A DNA stretch of 64,000 nt. Origin: JALYXI01 sp963795835. Its GTDB lineage: Bacteria > Acidobacteriota > Terriglobia > Bryobacterales > Bryobacteraceae. Of this stretch, positions 7,726-16,779 are shown piece by piece (position 1 is the first letter of the stretch; each line of letters opens with the position of its first letter). The DNA lies in NCBI GenBank assembly GCA_963795835.1, contig CAWCJC010000012.1, forward strand, positions 1 through 64,000. The letters run 5' to 3'. The notes beneath the pieces are model-generated. The model was given only the letters and a program-made list of their open reading frames with translations, ran no database searches and had not been told where the DNA came from. The position numbers were made by a program, and so were the translations under genes.

Positions 7726-10700
7726 ATGTCGCTGCAACGTTTGCTGCTTGCCCTCGTGATTACCGTCGGACTCATCAGTCCAGCCGGCGGCCAACTGTCC
7801 ACCACCGCCACCATTTCCGGCACTGTCGCCGATTCCAGCGGAGCCTCAGTGCCTGGCGCAGGGGTGGTGATCCTGAACCTGGAAACGCACGCTCGTAACG
7901 ACATCCAATCCGACGATGCAGGAGTGTTCACCGTGCCGGGTCTGCCGGTTGGAACCTATAACGTCACGGTGACCAAGACTGGCTTTCAGAAGTTTGCCAT
8001 CACGAACCTGGTGCTGCACCCGGCCGAAGTTGCGTCCGTCAGGGCGGCGCTGACGCCGGGGGAACTAGGGACCACGATTGAAGTGTCGGCCGACGCCGCG
8101 CAGATTCAGACGGCCACCGCGGAAGTTGCGCATTCGGTGAACGCGGCGCAGGTGGATACGCTGCCGCTGAACGGGCGGAATTTCCAGGCTCTGGCCGCGC
8201 TGATGCCCGGAGTGATCAACACGAGCGCGGGTTCCGGCCTGGGCACCGGCGGCCGCTCCACTAACAACGTGCTGTCCATCAACGGCCTGAGCCAGAGCAC
8301 TACATTCTATGCACTGGACGGCATCTGGAATGAGAACACGGGCAACATGAATCAGAACACGATCGTTCCCAATCCGGATACGTTGGAAGAAGTTCGAGTG
8401 CTGCAGAACAACTACAGCCCGCGGTACAGCCTTATGGGCGCTTCCGTGGTGTTGTTGCAGACGCGCAGCGGCACGAACGATTTCCATGGCACCGCGTTTG
8501 AATACCTGCGGAACGACGACTTGAACTCGCGCAATTTCTTCAGTCCGAGCGTGCTTCCGTATAAGCAGAACATCTTCGGTTACAACGTGGGCGGACCGGT
8601 CTGGGTTCCTAAGGTTTATAACGGTCGTCAGAAAACATTTTTCTTTTGGAGCCAGCAGTGGGTGAAGCTGCATCAAGGTCTTTCGGCTTTGCGCGGGGCT
8701 ACGCCCACAGCGGACCAGCGCGCGGGGATCTTTACAAGTGCGATCAAGGACCCGAGCACCGGCCAGCCTTACCCGCAGACCTCGCCCGGGGTTTATCAGA
8801 TTCCAGCGAGCCAGATCAACCCGAGTGCGCTGGCGTTAATCAATGCTCTCTATCCGCTGCCGAATAACCCTGGCGGCGGGTTCACGAATTACACGAACTT
8901 GACGCCGCAGATTACGAATCAACTGGATAACCAAATCAAGATCGATCATAATTTTTCAGAGCGCTTCCGGCTCACCGGGAACCTTTTCCATGAGGGGCAG
9001 ACGTTCGCGCAAAACTCGTTGAACTCGTCGAACGGCGGCTCCGTATTTCCCACGAACAGCGAGACGGATATTACCCGCAATTGGCTCGCCCAGGTCTCGT
9101 TCACGCAGGTCTGGACCTCCACCATCGTCAACACTACCAGCATTGGAACGAACATCTTCAATCTCGATCTGAACCTGGTGGGCACGTCCTTTGTGGATCA
9201 GGTTCCTGGATACAAGGCGGTGCTGCCATTCAGCGGTTCGCTCTCGAACAGGCTGCCGCTCCTTTCTCTTTCGCAAGGCTGGTCGAATGAGGGGATTGCA
9301 GCCGCGCGGCCGCTTACGCATGCCGCAGATTTGGATGACACGTTTTCAGATGATGTGAGCTATCTGCGGGGGAAACATTTCTTCCAAGCGGGCATCAATG
9401 TTGTGTTCAACACGAAGCGTCAGAATGTCGCTGCGCTGAGCAACGGGCAGTGGACGTTCAACGGAAATTTTACGGGGAATGCAATGGCGGATTTCCTGAT
9501 TGGCTCACCCTCGGCGTTCGCGCAGCAGAGCACGGAGCGGCGGCCTTACGTGCACGGCACGATCATCTCGCCTTACTTCGAAGATCGATACCGCGTGACG
9601 CGGAATTTGACGCTAACGTTGGGGACGCGCATCAGCCACATGCCCCTGCCGAGTCCACAGCCGGGGTTCCTGACGCTGTTCGATCCGGCGCGCTACGATC
9701 CTTCGAAGGCGCCCATTGTGAATTCGAACGGAACGTTGACGACCGGGCCGAATTACGATCCGCTGAACGGCCTGATTCTGAATGGAGCGAACGGCGTTCC
9801 GCAGAACTTCAACAGCAATCACAACTGGTATTTCTCGCCGATGGTCGGGATTGCCTGGGACGTGTTCGGCGATGGCCGCACGGCGGTGCGGGGCGGGTAC
9901 GGGCTGACGTATACGCGCATTTTTACGAATCAGGACTGCTCGTTTAGTTGCGCCACCAATCCGCCGGCTATTCAATCTGTGAATTTGAACAATCCGAAGT
10001 TTCCGAATCCGGCAGGTACGGGGACGGCGGCTCCGGTAACTGCGCCGACTCTGACCACCGCGGATACCAACATCCAGGCCACTCAGGTGCATAGCTATAG
10101 CTTGAGCTTGGAGCATCAATTCGGGCACGAGTGGACCATGTCTGTGGCCGGCGCGGCCGCGGGTGCGCGGCACCTGACCGGCACTTGGAACTTGAATGCG
10201 CCGAAGCCGGGGAATGGTTTCGACTTCAATCCGGCGATCAATTCTGGGAGCACCTTTACTTATGTTTTCGCGCCCTACACCGGATATGCGGCCATCAACG
10301 ACCTTACGTCGGGGATTAACCAGAACTGGGATGCGCTTGAGGTGAGCGTGCGCCATCCGGCGGGTAAGAATCTGTTTTTTTCGGCGAACTATACGTGGTC
10401 GCACAACCTGGTTGATGCGGTGGTGAATAACTGGAACCAGCGCGCGTATTACGGCAACTCGGGGCTGAACACGCCACACGTGTTTACTGCGAATGTCATT
10501 TATACGCTGCCTGCGCTGACCGGGTCGAACTACCTGACCCGTGCGGCCCTGGGGGGATGGAAGTACTCCGACATCACTACCGTCCGCTCCGGTCTTTCGC
10601 TCACTCCGGGGCTGAGTGTTTCTCAGCAAGGTTTGGGTGCCCGGCCGGATGTGGTTGCGGGGCAATCGCTTTCGGGAGCGAAGACGGTTGCGCAGTGGTT

Positions 10701-10980
10701 CAATACCGGCGCATTCGTACGACCCGCGGCGGGGTTCTATGGCAATGCGGGTACTGGCATCATCCGGGGGCCGGGGCTGATCAATTTCGATATGGCACTC
10801 TATAAGCAGTTCACCGTGCGGGAGCGTGCGAACTTTGAGCTTCGCGCGGAGTTCTTCAACGTTTTGAACCATACGAACTTCACTTCCGTGTCAACCAGTT
10901 TAGGAGCGGGGAATTTCGGGCAGGTGACTGCTGCCGCGGATCCTCGCATTATTGAAGTTGCTCTGCGGTTTCACTTCTGA
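7726..10980 (+). CDS. TonB-dependent receptor with carboxypeptidase-regulatory-like domain
   Basis: A protein of about 1,085 residues, the large outer-membrane receptor type expanded in Solibacter-like Acidobacteriota. In order: signal peptide (LLLALVITVGLISPAGG), a carboxypeptidase-regulatory-like beta-sandwich (TISGTVADSSGASVPGA to about residue 105), a plug domain (LPLNGRNFQALAALMPGV, then YALDG and VLLQTRSGTNDFHG), and a long beta-barrel ending in the aromatic C-terminus RFHF. The family imports large substrates such as glycans or siderophores with TonB energy; the substrate cannot be told from sequence. Start chosen at ATG 7726, since GTG 7717 would directly abut the -10. It stands alone, next to the duplicated redox module. 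Confidence 0.9.
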   Translation: MSLQRLLLALVITVGLISPAGGQLSTTATISGTVADSSGASVPGAGVVILNLETHARNDIQSDDAGVFTVPGLPVGTYNVTVTKTGFQKFAITNLVLHPAEVASVRAALTPGELGTTIEVSADAAQIQTATAEVAHSVNAAQVDTLPLNGRNFQALAALMPGVINTSAGSGLGTGGRSTNNVLSINGLSQSTTFYALDGIWNENTGNMNQNTIVPNPDTLEEVRVLQNNYSPRYSLMGASVVLLQTRSGTNDFHGTAFEYLRNDDLNSRNFFSPSVLPYKQNIFGYNVGGPVWVPKVYNGRQKTFFFWSQQWVKLHQGLSALRGATPTADQRAGIFTSAIKDPSTGQPYPQTSPGVYQIPASQINPSALALINALYPLPNNPGGGFTNYTNLTPQITNQLDNQIKIDHNFSERFRLTGNLFHEGQTFAQNSLNSSNGGSVFPTNSETDITRNWLAQVSFTQVWTSTIVNTTSIGTNIFNLDLNLVGTSFVDQVPGYKAVLPFSGSLSNRLPLLSLSQGWSNEGIAAARPLTHAADLDDTFSDDVSYLRGKHFFQAGINVVFNTKRQNVAALSNGQWTFNGNFTGNAMADFLIGSPSAFAQQSTERRPYVHGTIISPYFEDRYRVTRNLTLTLGTRISHMPLPSPQPGFLTLFDPARYDPSKAPIVNSNGTLTTGPNYDPLNGLILNGANGVPQNFNSNHNWYFSPMVGIAWDVFGDGRTAVRGGYGLTYTRIFTNQDCSFSCATNPPAIQSVNLNNPKFPNPAGTGTAAPVTAPTLTTADTNIQATQVHSYSLSLEHQFGHEWTMSVAGAAAGARHLTGTWNLNAPKPGNGFDFNPAINSGSTFTYVFAPYTGYAAINDLTSGINQNWDALEVSVRHPAGKNLFFSANYTWSHNLVDAVVNNWNQRAYYGNSGLNTPHVFTANVIYTLPALTGSNYLTRAALGGWKYSDITTVRSGLSLTPGLSVSQQGLGARPDVVAGQSLSGAKTVAQWFNTGAFVRPAAGFYGNAGTGIIRGPGLINFDMALYKQFTVRERANFELRAEFFNVLNHTNFTSVSTSLGAGNFGQVTAAADPRIIEVALRFHF

Positions 10981-11161
10981 GCTTCATGGCTCGATTGCGG
11001 TCGTATGTTCGCCTATGAACCGTGCGGCTCGTGCTCAACAGCTGAGAGCTTGATGCTCGCCCATACAAAACGGGACAAGTTGTGAGCACTTGTGCTGGAA
11101 ACAACGTTTGTTTCACGGCGTGACGCGCTCCGTAAGCGCGGAAATCGGGTAAGATACAAAC

Positions 11162-11251
11162 GGAGGAATGGCAGAGCGGTTTAATGCGGCGGTCTTGAAA
11201 ACCGTTGATGGGGAAACTCATCCGGGGGTTCGAATCCCTCTTCCTCCGCCA
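11162..11251 (+). tRNA. tRNA-Ser (anticodon TGA)
   Basis: A 90-base gene with encoded CCA. The acceptor stem GGAGGAA pairs with TTCCTCC, the anticodon loop is CTTGAAA (anticodon TGA), the long variable arm is typical of serine tRNA, and the T arm is GGGGGTTCGAATCCC. A -10-like TAAGAT (11150-11155) ends six bases before the tRNA. Confidence 0.95.
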
Positions 11252-11333
11252 GCTTAAAGCCAGTGAAGCGAGGAGATTTCCAGACGAAAGCCTGCGAAGA
11301 CTCCCGTAACCGGCTCAATCCAGCTTGGGGTAC

Positions 11334-12070
11334 CTAATTGGCCTTGCCGCGCGGATGGTCTATGCCAACGATGGGCTGCCGCTCAACGAAAAAAGCGCGC
11401 GGGTTCTGACCCGCAGAAGTTAGGGAAGTGGGACGATTTCCCCTAATGCCACTTTGCGTGCCGTACGAGGTAGTCATGTTTTTCAGGCCAAACAGGGCAA
11501 GCTCAAATCTGTCTTTCAGGCCAAGTTTCTTGAATAAGCGCGAAAGATAAACCTTGACCGTACCTTCCGAAATGTTCAGTGCCACGCCTAATTCCCGATT
11601 TTTCAAACCTTGGGCAACCAAAGTGACAATCTGACCCTCACGGCGGGTGAGCGTATAACGCCGGGCGGTGAGAATGGAATCTGTCAATGCTTGTTCGAAC
11701 CATAGCTCGCCGGCGTGAATTCTTCGGAGACTGTTTGCCACACCAGCAGCCACTTAGGGTTTTGCTCAGGATGCCTCGAACTCCCAGCCCCATTGCCTGA
11801 AGAGCCATTTCCGTAGAAATGAAATGAACCCAGAGCACGATTTTGGAACGGCTGGCCGCCTTGTGAATGGAAGTTAGAAAATCGAGCGTGAAATCGGGAG
11901 TCAGATCCAGGAACACCAAATCCGGCTGCGATTGCGACAGTACTTCGAGCAACGCACTTCCCGTAGCGCAGGTAGTGGTCAGAGCCAAGATCCTCAGTCT
12001 CGTTGAGGACCTGGGTCAGGCCGAGTGTCAGGATCGGCTGATCGCTATAAAAGAGAATGCTGGGCGGCAT
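11334..12070 (-). pseudogene. LuxR/NarL-type response regulator, broken into three frames
   Basis: A DNA-binding two-component regulator whose parts lie in three frames. The first frame has the receiver start (ILFYSDQPILTLGLTQVL). The second has the phosphoacceptor strand (PDLVFLDLTPDF) and receiver C-terminus (GVRGILSKTL). The third has the LuxR-type helix-turn-helix (TRREGQIVTLVAQGLKNREL, then ISEGTVKVYLSRLFKKLGL). Removing one base at about 11987-11988 and one at 11754-11755 restores a single reading frame of about 245 residues. The active-site acidic pair is weak (FYSDQP). Either a true pseudogene or, as with other breaks here, uncorrected insertions. No kinase gene is adjacent. Confidence 0.8.
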
Positions 12071-12266
12071 TAGGTTTACCTGTGGGTACGAACACGCACC
12101 CTTTTAAAAGTTGCGTTAAGGCTTGATGATTACTGCCTGGATTTGCAGAGAAATTTTGATTCACAACGGTCCACAGCTTCGCGTGTAATGCTAATAAGCA
12201 ATATGAGAACCATTGCGGCCGCCCTCCCGGTATGATATTCATTAGCCCTAAGGCACAAGGAAACCA

Positions 12267-12572
12267 GTGGAGTCCGCAAATCGCAAACTGATCCGTCCCT
12301 CGTTCACGGAAATGAAGGAACAAGGGCCCGCGCCGGCGCCCCGCAAGACTCAAAAGAAGCCGGTTCCGCCGGATCAGACGAATGCCGAGAACTTCTACTA
12401 CGTCAAACAGATGCAAACCAAAACGCAAATGGTGTTTGTTTTGCGGGACGGAGAAATGCTCCACGGCGTAATTGAGTGGTATGACAAAGGGTGTCTAAAG
12501 GTGAACCGCACCGAAGGCCCAAATTTGCTGCTTTATAAGTCGAATCTGAAGTATATGTACAAAGATGAATAA
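12267..12572 (+). CDS. hfq: Hfq-like RNA-binding (Sm-fold) protein
   Basis: A 101-residue protein. The C-terminal 60 residues match an Hfq/Sm fold: NFYYVKQMQTKTQMVFVLRD, then GEMLHGVIEWYDKGCLKVNR (Sm1), then LLLYKSNLKYMYK in the place of the Hfq YKH segment (Sm2). The canonical His is not there. A basic, proline-rich N-terminal tail of about 40 residues precedes the core, unlike classical Hfq, which has its variable tail at the C-terminus. Hfq hexamers pair small RNAs with mRNAs. GTG start at 12267 preceded by AAGGA, with a -10-like TATGAT at about 12226-12231. Transcribed toward the thioesterase gene, with 8 bases between stops. Confidence 0.7.
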   Translation: MESANRKLIRPSFTEMKEQGPAPAPRKTQKKPVPPDQTNAENFYYVKQMQTKTQMVFVLRDGEMLHGVIEWYDKGCLKVNRTEGPNLLLYKSNLKYMYKDE

Positions 12573-12580
12573 AGCCAGCG

Positions 12581-13042
12581 TTACTTCTTTTTAAGACGGT
12601 ACTCCCGCCGCATTCCGGCCTCCTCGTATCGCCTCACTTCGTCGTCCGTTTCCGGGATCACCGGGGGTACTGGCACGGGCACGCCCGCTGAATCGATCGC
12701 CACGAAAGTAAGGTACGCCGACGACGTATGCTGAATTTCGCCGCGAATCAGGTCCTCGACGAACACCTTTACTCCCACTTCCATCGAAGTCCGGAACACA
12801 CGGTTCACGGCCGAGCGCAAGCGCACCCACTGGCCGATTCGGACCGGATGCAGGAAGCTCATCTGGTCGACCGCGGCCGTGACTACAGCGTGATGTGAGT
12901 GCCGCATCGCGGCCATTGCACCCGCTAAGTCGACCAGATGCATTACTTTCCCGCCCAGCAGGTTGCCCAGGCTGTTGGAATCGTTCGGTAGAGCGAGCTC
13001 GGAGTATTCAGAATAAGAGAGTCGGACGGGAGAGCCTTCCAC
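12581..13042 (-). CDS. Acyl-CoA thioesterase, hotdog fold
   Basis: About 153 residues of the YciA/BFIT-like hotdog thioesterase family, which hydrolyse acyl-CoA. Recognisable features are LGNLLGGKVMHLVDLAGAMA (asparagine/glycine active-site strand and long helix), TAAVDQMSFLHPVRIGQWV (hotdog strand) and VKVFVEDLIRGE, with a basic tail. Start taken at GTG 13040-13042, just after the -10 candidates TATACC/TACTAT; a longer open frame reaches 13120 but would cover the divergent TPR gene. Divergent from that gene with a 22-base gap. Confidence 0.75.
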   Translation of the reverse strand: MEGSPVRLSYSEYSELALPNDSNSLGNLLGGKVMHLVDLAGAMAAMRHSHHAVVTAAVDQMSFLHPVRIGQWVRLRSAVNRVFRTSMEVGVKVFVEDLIRGEIQHTSSAYLTFVAIDSAGVPVPVPPVIPETDDEVRRYEEAGMRREYRLKKK

Positions 13043-13047
13043 GGAGG

Positions 13048-13056
13048 GGTATAGTA
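13048..13056. promoter_or_regulatory. Overlapping bidirectional -10 between thioesterase and TPR genes
   Basis: GGTATAGTA reads TATAGT on the plus strand (nine bases before ATG 13065). On the minus strand it reads TACTAT or TATACC (eight or five bases before GTG 13042). One near-symmetric hexamer region therefore appears to serve both divergent genes. Confidence 0.45.
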
Positions 13057-13064
13057 GCACAAGG

Positions 13065-13376
13065 ATGACGGCCCGTTCCGAAGTACTCCGCACCATGCTT
13101 GAGCAGGACCCAAAGAACACGTTCGCGCGTTACGGCCTGGCAACGGAGATGAAGAATGCAGGCGATTTAGCCGGCGCAGTGACCGAATATTCGTTGCTGT
13201 TGGAAGACGATCCCCATTATTCCGCGGCATTCTTTCACGGGGGACAGACGCTTGAGAAGCTAGGCCGCCTGGACGAAGCGCGCGATTGGTACACACGGGG
13301 CGTCGCCGCAACAATTGCCAACAAAGATTCCCATGCACGCGCCGAAATGCAGGCGGCGCTCGATCTTTTAGGCTAA
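13065..13376 (+). CDS. Small TPR-repeat protein
   Basis: A 103-residue protein built almost wholly of tetratricopeptide helices: DPKNTFARYGLATEMKNAGD, DDPHYSAAFFHGGQTLEKLG and RLDEARDWYTRGV. TPRs mediate protein-protein binding and there is no catalytic or membrane segment. Start ATG 13065, with TATAGT nine bases before it and no clear Shine-Dalgarno. Followed 64 bases later by the helicase gene on the same strand. Partner unknown. Confidence 0.75.
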   Translation: MTARSEVLRTMLEQDPKNTFARYGLATEMKNAGDLAGAVTEYSLLLEDDPHYSAAFFHGGQTLEKLGRLDEARDWYTRGVAATIANKDSHARAEMQAALDLLG

Positions 13377-13440
13377 CTGTGTTATTCTTGAACAAGTTCG
13401 CACAGTTCGTGCGCCCTCCGTACCTAACCGTTTGTAATAC

Positions 13441-14550
13441 ATGAAAAATTTCTTTGAATTACCTTTGTCTGCATCCGCGCAGTCAAAGTTGACCCTTAAC
13501 GGGATTACCGTGCCCACCGCTGTACAGGCCCAGTCTATCCCCGCAGCCTTAGACGGTCGCGATGTCTTCGCCACCGCCCAAACCGGCACCGGAAAGACTC
13601 TGGCCTTCCTGCTCCCGATTCTTGAAAGGCTTACTCCTCGCGGTGAAACTCAGGCTCTCATCCTGACACCCACCCGCGAACTTGCCATGCAGATTATGGC
13701 TGAGTTCGAAAAGTTCCGCCCCAGTAAACAAACGCTCGGCGTGCTTGTCGTCGGGGGACTTTCTGAACGACCCCAGATTCAGGCAATTCGCCGCGGTGCG
13801 CAAGTTGTCGTTGCCACGCCCGGCCGTTTGGAAGATCTGATGCGCCGCAACCTGATCTCGCTCAAGACCGTGAAAACACTGGTGCTTGATGAGGCCGACC
13901 GCATGCTCGATATGGGCTTCCAACCCGCAATTAAAGCCATTGTGGAACAGCTTCCGGCGGACCGCCAGACCTTGTTTTTCTCGGCTACTGCCGAACCCAC
14001 AGTCGCTCATCTGGTCGCTAAGTATTTGAAAGACCCGGTGCGCGTGGAAGTGGGCAACAGCTCAAAGCCGGCCCAATCCGTCGAGCTGAAGCTCTACGAA
14101 GTCTCGAATGACAATAAGCTGCCCCTGCTGCAGAATTTGCTGAAGCAGGAAAGTGGCTCCACTCTGGTCTTCGCGCGTACCAAGCATGGCACCGAGAAGC
14201 TGGCGAAGAAGCTTCGTGCTTTCGGCATTGAAGCCGGCCGCATTCACGGCGACCGCACGCAAGCCCAACGCACCGCTGCCCTTCAGGGTTTCCAACAGGG
14301 TCGCTTTCGGGTCCTGGTGGCGACCGATGTTGCCGCCCGCGGCATTCACGTGGAAAATATCGCGCATGTGGTGAATTACGATTTGCCGCAGATTCCCGAA
14401 GATTTCATTCATCGCGTAGGCCGTACCGGCCGCGCTTCCAACACCGGCAAAGCTTCCACATTCGCGACGCGCGAACAATCGGGCGATGTCCGCAAGATTG
14501 AAAAAGCGCTTCGCATCAAGCTGGAACGCGGTGTCGCTGCTTTTGCATAA
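13441..14550 (+). CDS. DEAD-box RNA helicase (RhlE-like)
   Basis: A 369-residue ATP-dependent RNA helicase with the full motif set: Q motif (GITVPTAVQAQSIPAAL), Walker A AQTGTGKT, PTRELA, GG, TPGR, DEAD box as VLDEADRMLD, motif III SAT, then VFARTKHG, VATDVAARGIH and HRVGRTGR in the second RecA domain. It ends soon after motif VI without the basic C-terminal tail of many RhlE proteins. Such helicases remodel rRNA and mRNA structure. Seven bases upstream of dusB, so probably co-transcribed with it. Start ATG 13441 with TAATAC directly before it. Confidence 0.92.
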   Translation: MKNFFELPLSASAQSKLTLNGITVPTAVQAQSIPAALDGRDVFATAQTGTGKTLAFLLPILERLTPRGETQALILTPTRELAMQIMAEFEKFRPSKQTLGVLVVGGLSERPQIQAIRRGAQVVVATPGRLEDLMRRNLISLKTVKTLVLDEADRMLDMGFQPAIKAIVEQLPADRQTLFFSATAEPTVAHLVAKYLKDPVRVEVGNSSKPAQSVELKLYEVSNDNKLPLLQNLLKQESGSTLVFARTKHGTEKLAKKLRAFGIEAGRIHGDRTQAQRTAALQGFQQGRFRVLVATDVAARGIHVENIAHVVNYDLPQIPEDFIHRVGRTGRASNTGKASTFATREQSGDVRKIEKALRIKLERGVAAFA

Positions 14551-14557
14551 TTACTAG

Positions 14558-15551
14558 GTGTTTCCTCAGCAGTTCCAAATCGGTCCCGTTACTATCCGCC
14601 CGGCAACTGTGCTGGCGCCGATGGCTGGCGTGACCGATACTGTTTTTCGGCGGTTCATCCGCAACCTGGGTGGCTGCGGCCTCATCATGACGGAGTTCAC
14701 CAGCTCCCACGGCGTGAGTGCTTCCCTGCGAGCCCACAAGCCCACCCGCACCCTGAAGTACCTGGCGTTTGAACCGGAGGAGCATCCCATTTCCGCGCAG
14801 CTTTTCGGCGCCGATCCTGACGTGATGGCCAGCGCCGCGCGCGTCTGCGAAGACCTTGGGCTTCGATATCCTGGACATTAACTTCGGTTGCCCGGTAAAC
14901 AAGGTCGTGAAGTGCAACGGCGGTTCAGGGCTGTTGCGAGATTTGCCGTTGGTGGAACGCCTGCTGACCACGGTTCGGGCCGCCATCAAGATTCCTTTCA
15001 CGCTAAAATTCCGCGCGGGTTGGAGCGAACGCGACTTGGTCACCGTGCAGATGGCGCGCCTGGCCGAAGATTGCGGCTTGCAAGCAATTGCTCTGCATCC
15101 GCGCACGCGAGAGCAGGGCTACAGCGGAAAAGCCGATTGGACCCGCATCGCGGAAGTGAAGGCCGCGGTGAAGATCCCAGTAATCGGCAATGGCGATATC
15201 CTTACACCCGAAGACGCCGTCCGCATGATCAAAGAGACGAACTGCGATGCCGTGATGATCGGCCGCGCGGCCTCCTCGAACCCGTGGATCTTTCGGCAGA
15301 TTGAGCAATACCTGGCAACGGGCCGCTACGATCAACCCACCGAGCGCGACCGCTACGACATGATGCGCACCTATTACCGCATGCTGATCGACCAGCAAGA
15401 GCCCGACACGGTTGGCAAGATGAAGCAGTTCGCGACTTACTTTACGCATGGCGTGGCCCACGGGTCGAAGCTTCGCGCTGAGATCTATCATGTGCATGAG
15501 CCCGCGGCTATTCTGGATAAAGTCGACCAGTTCTTTACGCATGCCGCCTAG
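14558..15551 (+). CDS. dusB: tRNA-dihydrouridine synthase, split by one extra base
   Basis: An FMN-dependent tRNA dihydrouridine synthase of about 330 residues once repaired. Part one holds the FMN-barrel start VLAPMAGVTD and LIMTEF; part two holds DINFGCPVNKV, then GGSGLL, LKFRAGWSE, LHPRTREQGYSG, IPVIGNGDI and VMIGRAASSNPWIF. The frame breaks at GGG (14858-14860): removing one G gives CEDLGFDILDINFGCP, the expected continuous barrel strand. GTG start at 14558. The 3' end overlaps rnhA. The single-base break in a conserved enzyme most likely reflects sequence error. Confidence 0.9.
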
Positions 15552-15996
15552 CATTCGCAAACCAGTTCAGGCAATTACAGATGGCGCATGCCTCGGCAAT
15601 CCCGGTCCTGGTGGTTGGGCCTGTATTCTGCGCCATGGCGACAAGGTGAAGGAGCTGTTCGGCAGCGCGACCCACACCACGAATAACCGCATGGAATTAA
15701 CGGCAGCCATTGAAGCGCTGCGCGCACTGAAAGTCCCGTGCGAAGTAGAAGTAGTGACGGATTCGGAATACGTGAAGAACGGAATCACGACCTGGATCGC
15801 GGGGTGGAAGCGCAAAGGCTGGCTGACTGCGGCGAAGAAGCCCGTTGTAAATCGAGACCTGTGGGAAGAGCTGGATGAACAGGTCGAGCGCCACACGACA
15901 CGCTGGACCTGGACGAAGGGCCACGCTTCGCACGAGGATAACAATCGCGCCGATGAGCTAGCCTCGAGAGCCGCGCGGGAACAATCGCGATCATGA
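15541..15996 (+). CDS. rnhA: Ribonuclease HI
   Basis: A 151-residue RNase HI that degrades RNA in RNA:DNA hybrids. Catalytic carboxylates are in the expected order: ITDGACLGNPGPGGWA (Asp), NRMELTAAIEAL (Glu), VVTDSEYV (Asp) and a C-terminal NNRADELA (Asp), plus the substrate-handle region KRKGWLTAAKKPVVNRDLW. The start ATG at 15541 overlaps the dusB stop (ATGCCGCCTAG), giving translational coupling; open sequence further upstream belongs to dusB in another frame. Confidence 0.93.
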   Translation: MPPSIRKPVQAITDGACLGNPGPGGWACILRHGDKVKELFGSATHTTNNRMELTAAIEALRALKVPCEVEVVTDSEYVKNGITTWIAGWKRKGWLTAAKKPVVNRDLWEELDEQVERHTTRWTWTKGHASHEDNNRADELASRAAREQSRS

Positions 15997-16008
15997 GAAG
16001 CCGCCCGC

Positions 16009-16014
16009 TACAAT
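16009..16014 (+). promoter_or_regulatory. -10-like TACAAT before the cmk leader ORF
   Basis: TACAAT ends exactly seven bases before a GTG (16022) that opens a 34-codon frame running into cmk. This is the same spacing as at the cytochrome genes. Confidence 0.45.
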
Positions 16015-16021
16015 AAATCAC

Positions 16022-16126
16022 GTGAAAGCCAAACGCGGGGCTCAACGCGGTTTAAACAGAGCGAATCAAAGAGAGGAACGTCCCCTGAACAGTCGGGCCC
16101 GGGAACTCGCTTCATGGCGATCGTAA
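16022..16126 (+). CDS. Possible 34-residue leader peptide overlapping cmk
   Basis: A GTG-started frame of 34 codons (MKAKRGAQRG..., very basic, seven Arg among the first 25 residues) that stops at 16126, thirteen bases inside cmk. The cmk ATG (16114) has no strong Shine-Dalgarno, so translation of this short frame could feed ribosomes to cmk. It could equally be an untranslated leader. I do not recognise the peptide. Confidence 0.3.
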   Translation: MKAKRGAQRGLNRANQREERPLNSRARELASWRS

Positions 16127-16779
16127 TCGCGATCGATGGGCCGGCTGGAGCCGGAAAGAGCACCGTCGCCCGCCAACTCGCCGCGCAACTCGGCTTCACT
16201 TATATCGACACAGGCGCCATGTACCGCGCCGTCGCGCTCTGGGCCATCCGCTCCAACCTCGATTTCACCGACATGCACCGCATGGAGCAGCTTGCCGAAG
16301 CCGCCGTCATCTTGCTGCAACCGAACCAGGTCTTCCTGAACGGGGAGGACATTTCCGAAGCGATCCGGACTCCTGAAATCTCTGAAGCAGCCTCACGAGT
16401 GGCCGTACTCCCCGGCGTCCGCCGCTCCATGGTCGCAAAACAGCGTGCAATCGCTGCAGAATCGAACGTCGTCATGGAAGGCCGCGATATTGGCTCAGTC
16501 GTCTTCCCTCAAGCGCAGGTCAAAATCTTCCTTGATGCCGATTCCGGCGAGCGCACCCGCCGCCGCGTCGACCAACTCGGTCCCGCCGCCGACTCGGCTG
16601 AGATCGCTCAACAGCTGGCCGAACGCGATACCCGCGACCGCACCCGCACAGAAGCTCCCCTCGCCCAGGCGCCCGATGCCGTTTATCTCGATTCCACCAA
16701 TCTCTCTATCGACGAAGTGATTGAAGCGCTTCTGAGGATTGTTCGCGCCAAGACCGCCAACGGAAAGGGCTACCATTGA
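16114..16779 (+). CDS. cmk: Cytidylate kinase
   Basis: A 221-residue CMP/dCMP kinase. The P-loop IDGPAGAGKST lies at the N-terminus, followed by YIDTGAMYRAVALWA (nucleotide-monophosphate site), the NMP-binding insert with TPEISEAASRVAVLPGVR, VMEGRDIGSVVFPQA, and the LID arginines in RTRRRVDQL and RDTRDRTRTEAPL. It phosphorylates CMP with ATP in pyrimidine salvage. The stop overlaps the aspartokinase start (TTGA). Confidence 0.93.
   Translation: MAIVIAIDGPAGAGKSTVARQLAAQLGFTYIDTGAMYRAVALWAIRSNLDFTDMHRMEQLAEAAVILLQPNQVFLNGEDISEAIRTPEISEAASRVAVLPGVRRSMVAKQRAIAAESNVVMEGRDIGSVVFPQAQVKIFLDADSGERTRRRVDQLGPAADSAEIAQQLAERDTRDRTRTEAPLAQAPDAVYLDSTNLSIDEVIEALLRIVRAKTANGKGYH

Noticed and set aside
10949..11221. 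Minus-strand frame of 90 codons over tRNA-Ser
   Set aside because: It covers a clear tRNA and the end of the receptor gene, and has no recognisable product.
13549..14478. Antisense frames over the DEAD-box helicase
   Set aside because: They are codon-shadow frames of a fully conserved helicase, with no family resemblance or start signals.
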